Under the pieces are notes generated by a model. It did no database searches. It saw only the letters and a program-made list of their open reading frames with translations, and was not told the DNA's origin. This document shows, piece by piece, positions 36,251 through 48,564 of a stretch of 64,000 nt of DNA (its first letter is position 1; the number at the start of each line of letters is the position of its first letter). Location of the stretch: contig NC_088911.1 of assembly GCF_963576675.1 (NCBI RefSeq), forward strand, positions 78,211,256 to 78,275,255, read 5' to 3'. The stretch is from Euphorbia lathyris (Eukaryota > Streptophyta > Magnoliopsida > Malpighiales > Euphorbiaceae). The position numbers were made by a program, and so were the translations under genes.

Positions 36251-36376
36251 GATATGAGAAGTGGTGATGATGATTAATTTGATGTTCCCATCCATTCTAT
36301 CTATAATTGGTAACTAAGGAAAATCAATGAACTGTTCAAATTAATCACCACTTCTCATATCAATGAACTGTTCAAA
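36251..36376. repeat. Inverted repeat with overlapping direct repeat
   Basis: Arms 36251-36282 and 36336-36361 share GATATGAGAAGTGGTGAT (inverted). The direct repeat ATCAATGAACTGTTCAAA lies at 36323-36340 and 36359-36376. The rest of 36136-36734 is AT-rich with no gene. Confidence 0.8.
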
Positions 36377-36734
36377 GTAAGTCTGTGAATAAATAAATTG
36401 TTTCCGCTGTTTTATCACAATAACTTCAATAATATTATGTGCATTAAAACATGTCGGTTGCATGTATGTATTGTTTAAAAAAGAAAAAGAAAATTGAAAG
36501 CAAACATGAAAAAAAGGATAAAATTAGTAGAAATGAAAAACATGCATTCAATATATATATGAAAAAGTAGATATACATATATAACATCAGCCAAGCAATA
36601 AGAGTTGTACAGTACTCATAAGTTGTAGCTAAAGCGATTCAAAACTCAGAAAATAAATGAGACAAGTAGAGTAGCGCAGAAGAGCAAGCTTCTGTTTCTT
36701 ATTCTTCAACTCTATTGTAGCTAGATGGTTATAA

Positions 36735-37289
36735 TTAATTGGCAGATGGAGGCTTGTGGGGAGGCTTGTCTCCTCCTTTTCCCTTGTGGGGTGGCTTTTC
36801 TCCTCCTTTTCCTTTGTAAGAGTCAGATTCATCAACTTCCTCAGCCAAAAGATGTCCATGTCCATGATGAGGTGGTTGCTTCTTTCCTTTTCCATTGTAC
36901 GACTCCTCAACTTGTTCCTCGGCTAGAAGGTGTCCGTGGTGTGGAGGCTTTTCTCCTTTTCCTTTTCCTTTTCCTTTGTAAGAATCTTCAACTTGTTCCT
37001 CAATTAAAAGGTGTCCGTGGTGTGGTGGCTTATGTTTGGGGGGTTGTTTATGTCCCTTGTTATGCGAGTCCTCATCAACTACTTCCGTAGCTAGAAGACG
37101 TCGACTATGCGGTGGACCATGTGGTGGTTTGTGTTTGTGGGATGGTGGTTTACCATCGAGATCATCCACATTTTCGGCTAAGAGGTGACCATGATGGGGA
37201 GGCTTGTGTTTGGAAGGTGGTTTATGGTGATCAGCAACTGCACCAATTACTCCAACAACGAATAAAACTAGCAGGTATTTAGAAGACAT
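36735..37289 (-). CDS. Secreted Pro/His/Lys-rich repeat protein
   Basis: It is a single-exon gene of 184 residues. I chose the ATG at 37287-37289 because it gives a classical signal peptide (MSSKYLLVLFVVGVIGAVA). An upstream in-frame Met would add 27 residues that look like 5' leader and would spoil the signal. The mature part is five degenerate repeats of about 25-35 residues: KPPHHGHLLAE followed by an acidic stretch (NVDD, EQVED, EQVEES, EVDES), separated by KGKGKG or SHKHKPP spacers. The second repeat has SRRLLATEV in place of GHLLAE. It resembles plant proline-rich/extensin-like or early-nodulin-like wall proteins in composition, but I do not recognise a named family. His clusters could bind metal. 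No disruption was seen. Confidence 0.82.
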   Translation of the reverse strand: MSSKYLLVLFVVGVIGAVADHHKPPSKHKPPHHGHLLAENVDDLDGKPPSHKHKPPHGPPHSRRLLATEVVDEDSHNKGHKQPPKHKPPHHGHLLIEEQVEDSYKGKGKGKGEKPPHHGHLLAEEQVEESYNGKGKKQPPHHGHGHLLAEEVDESDSYKGKGGEKPPHKGKGGDKPPHKPPSAN

Positions 37290-37330
37290 GTTGATGTTTG
37301 GTGATGCTAATACTCGACCTCTGCCCACCC

Positions 37331-37337
37331 TTTTATA
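37331..37337 (-). promoter_or_regulatory. TATA box of the Pro/His-rich gene
   Basis: The minus strand reads CCTATAAAAGG, about 42-48 bases upstream of the chosen start codon. This implies a very short 5' UTR and supports the choice of the inner Met, since the upstream Met would lie at or before the transcription start. Confidence 0.75.
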
Positions 37338-39747
37338 GGATTCTATGGGAAGCCATGCGTCACCGCCCATGTCACTCTTCTTTGTCTTCTACTTACTATT
37401 TACTTTACACTATACACTCAAGTTAGGCAATTGGGTTTATTATTATTGTTACTACCTTTCCCTTTTTCCTTTTTACTTTTTAAGGAGGCACAACTTATCA
37501 AAACAGTTTCAAGTTTTACACGGGTGAAACTTTTCGGATTAACGTTTAGCATTTCACTCTAAACCATATAAAAGATAACGTTTGATTAAGTTCATATAAC
37601 CGCATTTTATTTAGAAACTGCAGTTTTTTAAAACTTTTCACGAAAGACTTCTTTTTTAAGCTTTTCACAAAACCATCATTCTTATTTCCACACAATATTT
37701 TTTCTTCTTTAACATTATTTCTATTTCTATAACAGTATGGTTTAGAAAGAAAAAGGAAGGGTTATTGATTTTTATTTTTTAAAATTAGTGATTGTATATT
37801 AATTTTAAGTTGAAAAATAGAAAAAGTCTAGCCATGATGAAAGTGGTGTGTTTTTTGAAACCACGAAAATGGTGTGTTCAGGGACAAAATAAAGCTCAAA
37901 CATATTTATTATTAAATAAATAAAAATTATGTAGCAAATATATCAAGTGGATTTTTATTTACCGTCCCCAAATTATTTATCACCGTCTTCTTTTGGACAT
38001 TTTTGCCCTTTTTATTTTTAAAACTCAAAAACTGAAATTCTCTTAAATTTCTTCGAAATTCAAAAACCCGAACAACATTCATGGGACTTAAACACGGTAA
38101 AGGAAACAAATAAAGACGGTGATCAAATTTTGGAAGTATATAAAGACGGTGATCAATGGAAACAAATATCATTTTAGATCAGAAATAGATGTATCTTGTG
38201 AAGCAGTGAGCTGGCGCCGAAACATAGAGTATTATAGAGATGATGATGACGATTTCGATTACGAAAATATGAATCTGTTAGCAAACCACGAGTCGATCAA
38301 TAATAGATGGTAAACTTCATATTTTTTTCAGACTTATCAAAGCATATGACAATGTATTTTTTTTTTATTATGTAATTTCTTCTATTTGCATCTAATATTA
38401 ATTTTACTCATAATATCGCAGTGCCCTAATAGCATTTGTTGCTATACATTGGCTATTTGATTCTTGATTATTCTCCATTGAAAAAATGGAACAATATACA
38501 ATTAGAGAAAAATGAAAAGTTTTTATTTTAAAAAAAATCGTTAAAATATAAGATATATTTATACAGGTTTTAAAAACTATCTGTTGTAATAATCATTTGC
38601 GTTTGATGAATCTTTTTAATTCATAGATTTCGTTAATTTATGAAAGGTATCCATTGAGGAAGATAATTTGACGTTCTCAAGTTCCTATCCTTTTCATGTA
38701 ACTTTCATAAAAAATTCATATTTATTTAAAATAATATATTATGTGTTAAAAAAACCCATAAAAAAATTGAGAACATTTTTTTACAAGAGAGACATAGAGA
38801 AAAGTGATGTGAATTTGAGTACAATAGTATTATCTTCTATTTGGTGCAATCAAAATAAAACATATATGAAAAATATGTATGTTTAATTAATTTATAATTT
38901 TTATAAATATTTTTTAAATAATATGTCCGTTTGTTGGCAAATATATTTAATAATGATTTTTTTTTATTCTAAATAATAACAAAACTACATGGGTCTACAT
39001 GTTTGGTCATTGTGATTGAAATGGAAGCAACTAAAACACTCTTCCAAGCACGGGTCGAGTTGAACGAACAATATCAATCTATGTTGGTGACTTTTACCTA
39101 TATACATTTCTTCTTTTCAATTCTTTGGTAACATTAAAGAAATAAAAATAATTTTAGTTGGATCTCCAAAATTGGTAGTAGGTTTTTCTACCTCTCTAAT
39201 GGTGGTAATTGTTAGGTACACTGAAATAACTTTTATTATTTGTTAATAAATTTCTAAAAAATTACCACTAGGGATGGATGCTCACAGACTCATAAAGGGG
39301 ATGCTCACAGAATCGTAAAGGGGATTGGATATATATATGTTTATAGAAGAAAGAAAGTTACAGGTGAGTACTTATCCTAGTCTAATATATATTATATTAG
39401 CCCCAAATCTTTGAAATGGGAAAAGAGTAAGATAAGTTGTTGAAGATGATATTTTTGGGTCCAATTCAACAAAAGTTAAGAATACATTGGAAATTAATGG
39501 AACAATTAACAATTTTAAATCTCAATAGTTAAAAGTAAAAAGGAGAGATAAACAAAAAAATATTACAAGCTAGTTCCACTCAGCTGAAATTATGGACTAA
39601 ACTTGCTAAAATTGCCTTTTTTCTTTTTTCTTTTTTTTTTCTTTTTTTTGCTTTGAAGATGTGTTTTGTCCTCTTTCCATTTTAAATGACGGGTCCTAAT
39701 TATCTATCTTTCTTTCAGAAATTTTAATAGATAAAAAACATGGTCTC
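37338..39747. other. AT-rich spacer
   Basis: No gene is seen. Small repeats: TAAAGACGGTGATCAA at 38111-38126 and 38141-38156, with an inverted partner TTATCACCGTCTT at about 37977-37989 (a possible MITE end pair), and a duplicated GGATGCTCACAGA block near 39275 and 39300. The short open frame at 38119-38313 has no recognisable features. Confidence 0.55.
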
Positions 39748-39750
39748 TAA

Positions 39751-40114
39751 GAGCAACTCTAATGGGTGTTGCAAGCTTGTTGCTTGCAACACCCAACCAT
39801 TAGAGTACAAGTTATATGGGTGTTCTCAATTTATGTAAGTTACATAAAGTAGTAACTTCCAAATCTTGAATTTTGTAATTTTTGTCTTCCATCATAAATA
39901 TTTTAATATTTTTTTTGTTTTTGTGAGTGTACGAGGAATGCCAAAGTCTCCACTATATTACTTTTACTGATTAACTACTAATTTTTATTTATTTTTAAAT
40001 TTATTTTGGTCCAAAAAAAATACTAAAGTTACAAGCCTCCTCTAATGGCTTGTTACTGGACCTCATTTATGTCTAGGTGGCACCACTTTGGTGGTGCCAC
40101 CATTAGACATGCTC
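39751..40114. mobile_element. Tourist-like MITE, 364 bp
   Basis: Ends GAGCAACTCTAATGG and CCATTAGACATGCTC are inverted with two mismatches. TAA is duplicated at 39748-39750 and 40115-40117. Two sub-terminal perfect hairpins are present: GGTGTTGCAAGC/GCTTGCAACACC (about 39765-39793) and GGTGGCACCA/TGGTGCCACC (about 40077-40102). There is no coding capacity. TSD and ends fit a PIF/Harbinger-derived MITE. Confidence 0.85.
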
Positions 40115-40189
40115 TAATATATCTTTTTTTTTTCATATTTTGATTTGACATATTGAACATTGATTATTTATTTTTAGTCTCGTTAAGTT

Positions 40190-40773
40190 ATTGTGATGCG
40201 AATCATCTCCTTGAGGATCGAGTCCGGACAAAGAAAGTCGGGGAAGAATCAAGCACGAACGAATGAGCAATTAAAGAGGTCAAAACAGTGCCACACGGTA
40301 GGTCAGTAGCTCAGGGACGCTCCGCGTGAATGAAAGCAAACTCTGCGTGAAGGAAGGTTTGATCCGGAGAAAATTCCAACAGCCAATCCACGCTCCGTTT
40401 GGAATTGGGCACGCTCCGCTTGAGTAAAAACACGCTCCGCGTGAATGAAGGAACGATCCGGAGAAAAGTCCAAAAGTCAAGCCACGCTCCGCTTGGAATT
40501 AGGCACGCTCCGCGTGGATTCATTTTAATGAACTTGCCCCTTACTCCAGCTTCCCACTTATTTACACATTTGCCACTCCTTAATTACAACTGTACCACTT
40601 CTATATTTACACCTATGTCAGCCCCTTATTATTACCCCCATTTTACCCCTAACATTACTCTTTAATTAATTATGCTAAGCTAGCCTTTTATGTAATTTGT
40701 CATTTAGGTTTGAGGTGATATAAATTCACCTCTTTCTCTTTGTAAGGGTTAACTTTTTATCAATCGATATTAT
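40190..40773 (+). repeat. LTR-like repeat with a palindromic-word array
   Basis: Between about 40317 and 40518 the 12-13 base word CACGCTCCGC(G/T)TG and variants occur about seven times, with two GATCCGGAGAAAA blocks. A TATAAATTCACCTC stretch at about 40720 followed by TTTTTATCAATC resembles the promoter/R region of a plus-strand LTR. It ends where the next LTR begins. No coding domain is seen. Confidence 0.5.
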
Positions 40774-42973
40774 TGTAACACCCCCTTCAAATTATGCTTT
40801 TATTTAATTAATATTTAACCATCATAGATAATTAAAATGTCACTAAAATGAACAACTATGATAAACACACTGATTTATTAATTGACCAAGCTTTACATCT
40901 CAAAATTTCATAATAAGTCTATATTTTCACTATAAACTGCAATGTAGTTTAACTTACTGAATATCTTAATAGTTGAACCGTTGGTCAATTAGTACCCTTT
41001 AACCTAAAAAGAAAATGGGTGGAGAGTGGAGTGAGCTTTGGGGGCTCAGCAAGATAGTTAATTATATACGTAGCACAACGACACGCACATACAATTCAGT
41101 CTACATGCGTTTAATAATTAATAGGTGACCAAACATCAAAATGCGACTTTTATTATTTATTTATTAATATCTGTTAAGGGCCCTGCTTGTCAAGAAGAGA
41201 TATATACCCAATGGTTCACGGTCAATTCAAAATATCACAATCTCAATCACAATCTCATCATAATCAACAGCATAGGATACCGCTCTCTGCCAGTATCCCC
41301 GCACCACCCCGGTGCGTAGCAAAAACAACACAAAGTATCTCCTGCATTCCGAGATACTCCGACACTAGCCTCAAGGATAAACGTCTAGCAAATCATAGGT
41401 CACACCCGATCCAAAACGGCATCGGGTATGAAAGGAAGATAGGATACCGAACAACTATCGGTCTGAAACACGAATCTATTTTCTAATATATAAATATTTA
41501 TTCAGACTACCTAAAGTTTTATTAATTATTTGGTTTGGACTTGATAATTCTATCAAGCTTCCTACGTATCCCGAATATCTTTGGATCTTTAAATCAAGAA
41601 TCAAAGCCACGTACTTCTACATATTTTAGGTAGTTCTCTTAATTAGGTAGTTCCCGACCCTAAACGGCATCGGGTATGAACGGAAAATAGGATAACGAAC
41701 GTCTACCATTCTGAAAGCCGAAACTATTTTCTAATAGATGAAAAATCATTTTCTCGATCCAATTTTCAAAGTACCACGATAATAAATAATTATTGTTCAA
41801 ATAATCGAAATCAAATAGTATATGAATTAAACAATAGATTTTAAACAATTAAAATCAAAAGTATATAAAATAACTTAAATAATATATGAATAATTTAAAA
41901 CTGAAACTTATACCGAATACGTTTATGAGACTTATTTTTATCTGTCACCATCGGTATCGTTAATTCCGATCGGAGATTCAGTTACACTCTTTATATTATC
42001 ATAAATCTATTTGAACTAATTTTATATTCAAATTTTTGTACAGATTTTATATTCGATTTTATACCGACTCTACTTGGAAAATATTAGTATTAGTTCTTCT
42101 AATTTGATAAATATCAGTATTAATCATTCTCGACAAATTAAGGTTGCTCAAATTGTTTTATTAATAAAATTTAAAATAATCAAAATATTCTTATTGGATT
42201 ATTTTCGGTCGTTAAGATATTAATTTTAAACCGACTTAGCTGTTTTTGGACTCATTATACCTTTAAACTCGTGACGCTATTAAGAGTCTATTAATACCGA
42301 ATTTCACATTATTTAAATCTAAAGGACAACTAGTCTAAAATTTATATTTTCATTAGTAATTGATAGACGCTAACTCATTACTCGTAAATCTATTAAAATT
42401 TGACGAAACTATCGAAACTAGACTTACTCAAAATCATACTTATAACCTTTTAAAAATAATTTAGATATAAAATACTGTTACCGAAATATCGTCGTCGGTC
42501 ACCGAAAATTCGTCGGTGTGATCCGCTGACAGCTGTTGGTTCACGCCACTGTTAGAAGTTTAATGATGGTGGTTTCGTGTCCTATTTCTTCATAGTTCGA
42601 TCGAATCGAATATTTAAATCCCCAATATCCATAACTCCAAAATATGAAAATAACCTTAAAAATGTAAGAATGATAAAAATAATCAAAATGGGTAAAAAGA
42701 AAACACTAATTATTTATCTTCTTCTCAAATTCTATTTAAGTAAGAAATAATCATTTCTTGATTGAAAGAAATCAAAACTTCTTTTAAAATAATACTTAAA
42801 GGAAATTCTTGATTTTTAATAACATAATAAAAACGTATACCACATAAATGGTGAGTAAAACATTTTTTTAATATAATTACTGATAACAATATTACATATC
42901 ACTCTTTCTCTTATTTTTATTTTTTTTTTGTAAAACACCTAATACATAAGCTTTCTTTGAAAACAAATGAAAT

Positions 42974-43677
42974 CCTTCCTTCCTTCATCCAACACCCACC
43001 ACCGCCACTTTCTTCCCTAGCTTTTTTCTTCACCGCCTCTCAATCTCTCCATCTCCTCACCTCAAGTTTCTTCTTCCCCTTTTATCAATTTTTTCCGCTA
43101 CTACCACCGCCACTTTGCAGGTTTACTCAAGGAGGAAGAAGGGAGCTTGTCTTCCTTCTTCATCCTCCCATTTATATTTTAGTTTTCGTTTTCATTTTTA
43201 GTTTTAGATTTACAATTTAGTTTGAAAACCATATTCCTTCTTGAACTTCTTTTTCGTCAGATCTACACTTGTGAATTATACTTTTTTCTTTTATTCTTTT
43301 TTAGGTCTTAGCAAGAGTGGAAAAGGTTTATCTTGTCCGTAGATCTATAGATCTGCGTGGATGCACAAACAGAAACGACTTAGATCCGAACGTCCGGAAG
43401 AGCCTAAAGGATGAAGTATGGATTACAATGGTTTTTCAACGGGATTCGATTTACGAGAAGGATATGATTTCTATGTCTGTTGTATTTGTATCTTTTCTAG
43501 TTTTTATTGCTCTTTGTAGTCTTTTATTGCTCTTTGTAGTCTATGTATTGCTCTATGTAGTCTATTTCTCCCCTTTATGAGGTTTTACCTATATAGGATA
43601 GAAGTTTTATTCCTCTTTGTTTCGTGCTGTATTTGTATTGTTAAGTTAATGGAATGATGTGTGACATTTTATTAAAA
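42974..43677 (+). mobile_element. Retroposed insert with poly-A tail and 14-bp duplication
   Basis: The insert is about 704 bp, flanked by a 14-bp direct repeat AAAACAAATGAAAT (42960-42973 and 43678-43691) with an A run before the right copy, the signature of LINE-mediated retroposition on the plus strand. It has a pyrimidine-rich 5' part (CCTTCCTTCCTTCATCC), no intron-like structure, and three near-identical 20-bp units TTTTATTGCTCTTTGTAGTC near 43505-43565. I cannot assign it to a LINE. It could be a retrocopy of a host or element mRNA, or a SINE/LINE hybrid. Confidence 0.75.
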
Positions 43678-43691
43678 AAAACAAATGAAAT

Positions 43692-45171
43692 AAAAATAAC
43701 TAAATACTACACTTAAATAAATATTTAGATCTCTTAACAATATCATGAAATCATTGTTTTTCTTCATCCACTCTACGTATATCCCATATGAATTCAAATG
43801 AGTATATATATATATGAATTTAAATGAGATTGACACGTGTTATATAAATATTTTATTTGGTTAAAATATTGACATGTGGATCCAAAATATGTGTAAAGTA
43901 GCCAAGTATACTCTAACTTATTTATATCAAAACATGTGTAATTTGAGTGACTTCAAATCTTGACATTTGGTAATAAGTGTCTCACTTATATATTTTTTTT
44001 TAATTAATTTAAATCATTTATTATTATTATCATATATGTATCCTTAATTATTTTTCTTAATTGTAATAATAATAGTAATAATTATTAAAGTAAAATCAAA
44101 TTAAATTACTAAGCTTTACGTAGACATAGGTAATTAATTGATAAATATTCAATTTAGTTCTCCTTATTCACAACTTCTCATAAAACTTAAAGACATTAAA
44201 TTAAACCCAATAGTATATTTAAATTCGTAATTAATTAACTCTAAAATCTATATCGAAAAATTTTAGACATGGACGTGACATCATATCTCAACTCAACCAT
44301 ATATACCATCAACACGTACACGAATGAACCATTGAATATATTTTATCAAGACATGCTTTTAATTATTCACAATTCATTTCTTTACCAAAGACATCTAACA
44401 TTCGTTTTCCTTAATAATAATTATTTCATAATATTTAATATCACATTAATATATATGCCTCTAGCTGCACTCATTAGGCAAGTCACAACAGTCGCGTAGT
44501 TTCAGACATCATCAATATTATCATCAAAAAAATAAAAACGACAGACATCATCAATCATTTCATATTCACAAACTTAATACATCAATCATCGAACCATATC
44601 AACTACCAATTTAACAATCAAATACAAAGAACATACAAACAAAGATAACTAGATATGTAATTAACCACTTACCTCAAATTCCGGTCAAAAATTTAATTAC
44701 GCATCTAACTTTTATGTTTTAACCGTCCACTTGATTCTCGTAGTCTTTGTAAATGAAGCAATTGAAAATTCTAATATTTCTTTTTTGTGTTTTTGCCGCA
44801 CAACCACCCCCCAAAAACAATTAGTCTCCTCTCTATTGTATTTATACTAATTTGGCAGGTTTAGTTTTCTATCAAAACCCTAAATATTATTATTATTATT
44901 TTAATTACGTGCCTTTTTTTTTTTTTTATCTATATAACTTAAGGTTAAGTTGCTTCCATTTTGTTGTTATATATATAAGGCATTACTTAACTAATTAGTT
45001 AAGAAATTCTAATGAATATTAATATACATTTTTGTGGTAATCAATTAAATTAATTCGTTTACTTTATCTACTTTATTTCCTATTACAAATAACACTTTAT
45101 TAAAAATTAGTTTTATTACCCTAACTCACTAACCCAGAAAAAATAAATTTAAAAGTACAAATAGATTTTGC
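43692..45171. other. AT-rich interior of the Gypsy-type LTR
   Basis: It is AT-rich with no domain recognised on either strand. It is treated as LTR sequence because it lies between the LTR ends. Confidence 0.4.
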
Positions 45172-45391
45172 GGGCGTTACAGTTCTTTCCCCCTAAAAAA
45201 ATAATTTCGTCCCCAAAATTAACAATTAACGCGTGTTGAAATATACTGACTACATATACAGAACATATATTGGCAGTAGAAGATGAAATTTTAAATAGCA
45301 TATTTAACAGTTTTAATTGATATTAGACAGATCCCTTTAAATTAAAAATGAGAATTATTTATCATTTTCTCTTTCAGTCTAAAACAAAGTT

Positions 45392-46125
45392 TTTTTTTTT
45401 TGGTAGGAAAGGAAAAGAAAAAACAAACACCTAAAGCAGCTCAACCCGGGATCAGCCTGGGAAAACTGACCTCCACCACATCATCCAAGATCAGAGAAGA
45501 CATGAACAATGGAGGAGAAGAAAAGATAGAAAGACCTAACATCCTTGAATGCCCTTCCACTGCAAGACGGTCCGCTACACGATTTTGCTCCCTATAAATG
45601 TGAGCAAAGCTGAGAATATCAAAGGAGGAACCAATTCTTCTAATGCCTTTTTATTAAATTTTGGCTATTTAGGCAAATAGCATTGTTCTCAGATATCAAT
45701 TTGATCGCTTCAAGGTTATCTGACTCCACCAGAAGCTTCTTCATCCCCAGATTTTTTGCTAGCTTCAGGCCAGAAAAAATCCCCCAAAGCTCTGCAGAGA
45801 AGGACGACCCTAAACCCCAATTCTGAGAGAAACCAGAAACCCAACTACCATCATCTCTCAGAACCCCTCCCGCGGCAATTCTCCCGTCCTCAAGACAAGA
45901 GCCATCAGTGTTGAGCTTAAACACACCTTCGCTCGGCTTACACTAGCCTAAAAGATGGACCTCCTTCCTCTGAATAGCCCTAGCCAAAGGGTCCTCAATG
46001 AAGCTATCAACCAAGGTGCTAATCTTTTTGGAAAAGAAATCCAAAGCATTAGGCAGAGCCACCGATTCTCCTCCAAAAATCTCCTCATTTCTCCATCTCC
46101 AAATCTGATGGCAAACCACCACAAA
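45392..46125 (-). mobile_element. 5'-truncated L1 fragment, RNase H region
   Basis: The T run at 45390-45401 on the plus strand is the poly-A tail. A 12-bp duplication TAAAACAAAGTT lies at 45380-45391 and 46126-46137. RNase H at 45924-45640 reads FKLNTDGSCLEDGRIAAGGV, SAELWGIFSG and LLVESDNLEAIKL, very close to the L1 fragment at 33584-34075. Further upstream 45948-46120 carries the region before RNase H (IWRWRNEEIF in another frame), so it is frameshifted. The fragment is about 730 bp. Confidence 0.92.
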
Positions 46126-46137
46126 TAAAACAAAGTT

Positions 46138-48139
46138 GAAATAAAGGAATTAGTTAATTAAATATATGAGTAAAAAAACTTAAATAAATGACAGCATATC
46201 AATAATAAATGTATTCAACCCTACCAAAAAAAATAATAATAAATGTATTCAAGAAAATTAACTACAAGAGTTATATAATACTAAATAGAATGCTTAATAA
46301 AATAAATCAAAAACATAATATATAATAATGTAATAATATTAATTTTCACTAAAACGACTAAGAGTTTTAAAAAAAATAAAAAATAAAATACAAGCTTAAT
46401 TGAATATTGAAACTCATAAAATCGAACCTTATATATATTAAACACAATATTTTTTTTTAAACACTCAATAAATTTTGTTGATATTTTCTTTTAATGGAAT
46501 AATAAAAAAGATTTCAGTATAAAAAAATTGATAGCAGTATGTTTTTTTTTTTTTAACCTCCAGGATAAATGAGCACCCATGGCCCTTCACTGACATATAA
46601 TTAATAAACACTAAAATACCATATTGAATTTAACTAACATATTTTTTTTTCCAGGGGCTAACATATTACCTAACAAGGACAAATACACACATACAACCCT
46701 TTATTATGGTCACGGATACAAGTTTAATATATATTTTTTTTCATAAGCACAATAATAGCCTAACCCGTAAAAGCAAATATTAATCAAGGTCAAATTTCTA
46801 ATTTTTATGCAATCAACTAACAGTGGATTGGTATAGTTATAATTAATAGACTCCTTATAATTCACAATTGACACTTATGTGAACTTTATAAACTCCTCAT
46901 AAGATAAGATGATTATCTTAACTCTTGCAGCTATGTTTCTACCATCTAATATAACACTATTAATGCTAACAATAGTACAACTAGCATATCTTATCTCTAA
47001 AAACGTAGATCCGGTCTAATACTATAAATGTAAGCCCCATTTTTCACAAACCATAAATATATAAACAACAATAATTTTGATTTAATGCAACCTCAAAACG
47101 AATACAATTAATCTCACTAATGCTCAGTTGGAATAAAATTAATACAACCTAAATTTTTAATAAATAATAATCATGATAAAAAAAAATTCTAAGGTTTAGA
47201 ACTCCACATACGGGAAATAAATTGTCGTGCATTTAATTTATTAGTTTATCAAACATTCATCAGTTACTATTTAATAATTAAACTATTTATTTGGCCACTG
47301 TTTAAACTAGTCTAGTAATACTTAATGGTTGCATGGTCATATTATCATGGGCGTACCCTATCGTAACAAATACCTGGTACCCCAATGATATATCTCTAGG
47401 TACCCTATCGTAACAAATACCCGATACCTGGACACCCTATCGTAACAAATATCCGGTGTCCTGACACCCTATCGTAACAAATACCCGGTGTCAATTTTTC
47501 ATGTAATAAAAAAAATCTTTATTTTCTCTTCATAACAACCATTCAATATACTATCCTACTTAAACTTGTATTTCTTAGAATTTCTAACATTTTCTATAGA
47601 CCAATATATATATAGCTTAAGTGTCACTTCGTCATTATCGTTATCAATATTATTCTCAAGTCTATAAATACTAACTTCTCAAGTCCATACATACTAACAT
47701 AATCAACATCATTGTATCGCAAGGATCAATCCAATAAACAATCAATATCAACAAACGTACAATTAAATGTACCGTATATTTAATAAACTAATTTAGAAGT
47801 CTAATTATAATAAACTGACTCTTTCGACCTACCTTTCATTTGATCTTCGCGTCTCCTTGGCGGACGAGAGCAACAAGACAAGTAAGTTTTTTTTTCTTTT
47901 CTTTTCTTTTCTTTTCCCGTGAATCCATATAAATGGAGTTTGGGTAGTTTTATTTAAAAAAAAAAATAGAAAACTAGAAAACTCAATGTATTTTAAAAGT
48001 ATATATATATCCTATATATAACAACCTCATTCCTATATATAAAAAAACGAATCGTGTTTTTTTTTTTCAAAATAATAATTTGAATTTTTTTTTCTTTTTT
48101 ATGTTTTACTTTATTTCTTTTCTTATCACATTAGCATTA
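46138..48139. other. AT-rich spacer with a short tandem repeat
   Basis: No gene is recognised. At 47355-47497 a unit starting ACCCTATCGTAACAAATACC repeats four times (starts 47355, 47402, 47434, 47466; two spacings of 32 bp). A CTTTT run lies at 47889-47916. Confidence 0.6.
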
Positions 48140-48564
48140 AGCGCTTCCAAGGTTTCTTGCTTTTCGCCATTGCAACCTTCTCATTTTCTTCGTCTGAATC
48201 AGTAATCATCTCCGCCTAGGCTTAATTGTTCTCTGAAAAGGAAGAAAAGTTTGATTAGGAATGTGTGGAGAAGATACGGATCGTGCTTGGAAAGGAGATG
48301 ATCGCCGATTTCAATGGCACTGAGCCTGCGTCTTTTATCGGTAACTCTTCCTTCTTTGATTGCCGATTTAAATTGATTTGTGGATTGTTTGTTGAGATAC
48401 ACCGATCTGAGATATTTTGATAAGTTTGGGTTTCGATGTTTTCTTTCTCTTCTATGTAAGAGTTGTCCCTGCTTGGTTAGGGTTTTTGTCTGTATTTTTG
48501 GTTGATTGTTTTGGTTTTCATCATCTGTGTTTGTGCTTTATTTTCTGTGTGGACTATTTCGACG

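Larger units (their letters stand above)
40774..45181 (-). repeat. Large Ty3/Gypsy-type LTR (solo or 3' LTR remnant)
   Basis: On the minus strand it begins TGTAACGCCC (45181 down) and ends GGGTGTTACA (40774). Directly upstream (45182-45220) is a purine tract AGGGGGAAAG preceded by AATTTTGGGGACGAAAT, the usual text before the 3' LTR of plant Gypsy elements. An internal block with CGGCATCGGGTATGAA is duplicated at about 41415 and 41662. It includes the 0.7-kb retroposed insert at 42974. No matching target duplication was found and internal pol is gone. Confidence 0.5.

Noticed and set aside
36725..37090. Plus-strand open frame opposite the Pro/His-rich gene
   Set aside because: It is a shadow of a repetitive gene with a good signal peptide and TATA box on the minus strand.
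38119..38313. 64-codon plus-strand ORF with an Asp run
   Set aside because: It begins in a short duplicated repeat, has no homology I recognise and no promoter signal. Likely chance.
42957..43220. 87-codon ORF with a Phe/Pro/Ser-rich start as a secreted protein
   Set aside because: It is pyrimidine-rich 5' sequence of the retroposed insert. The frame starts in the target duplication.
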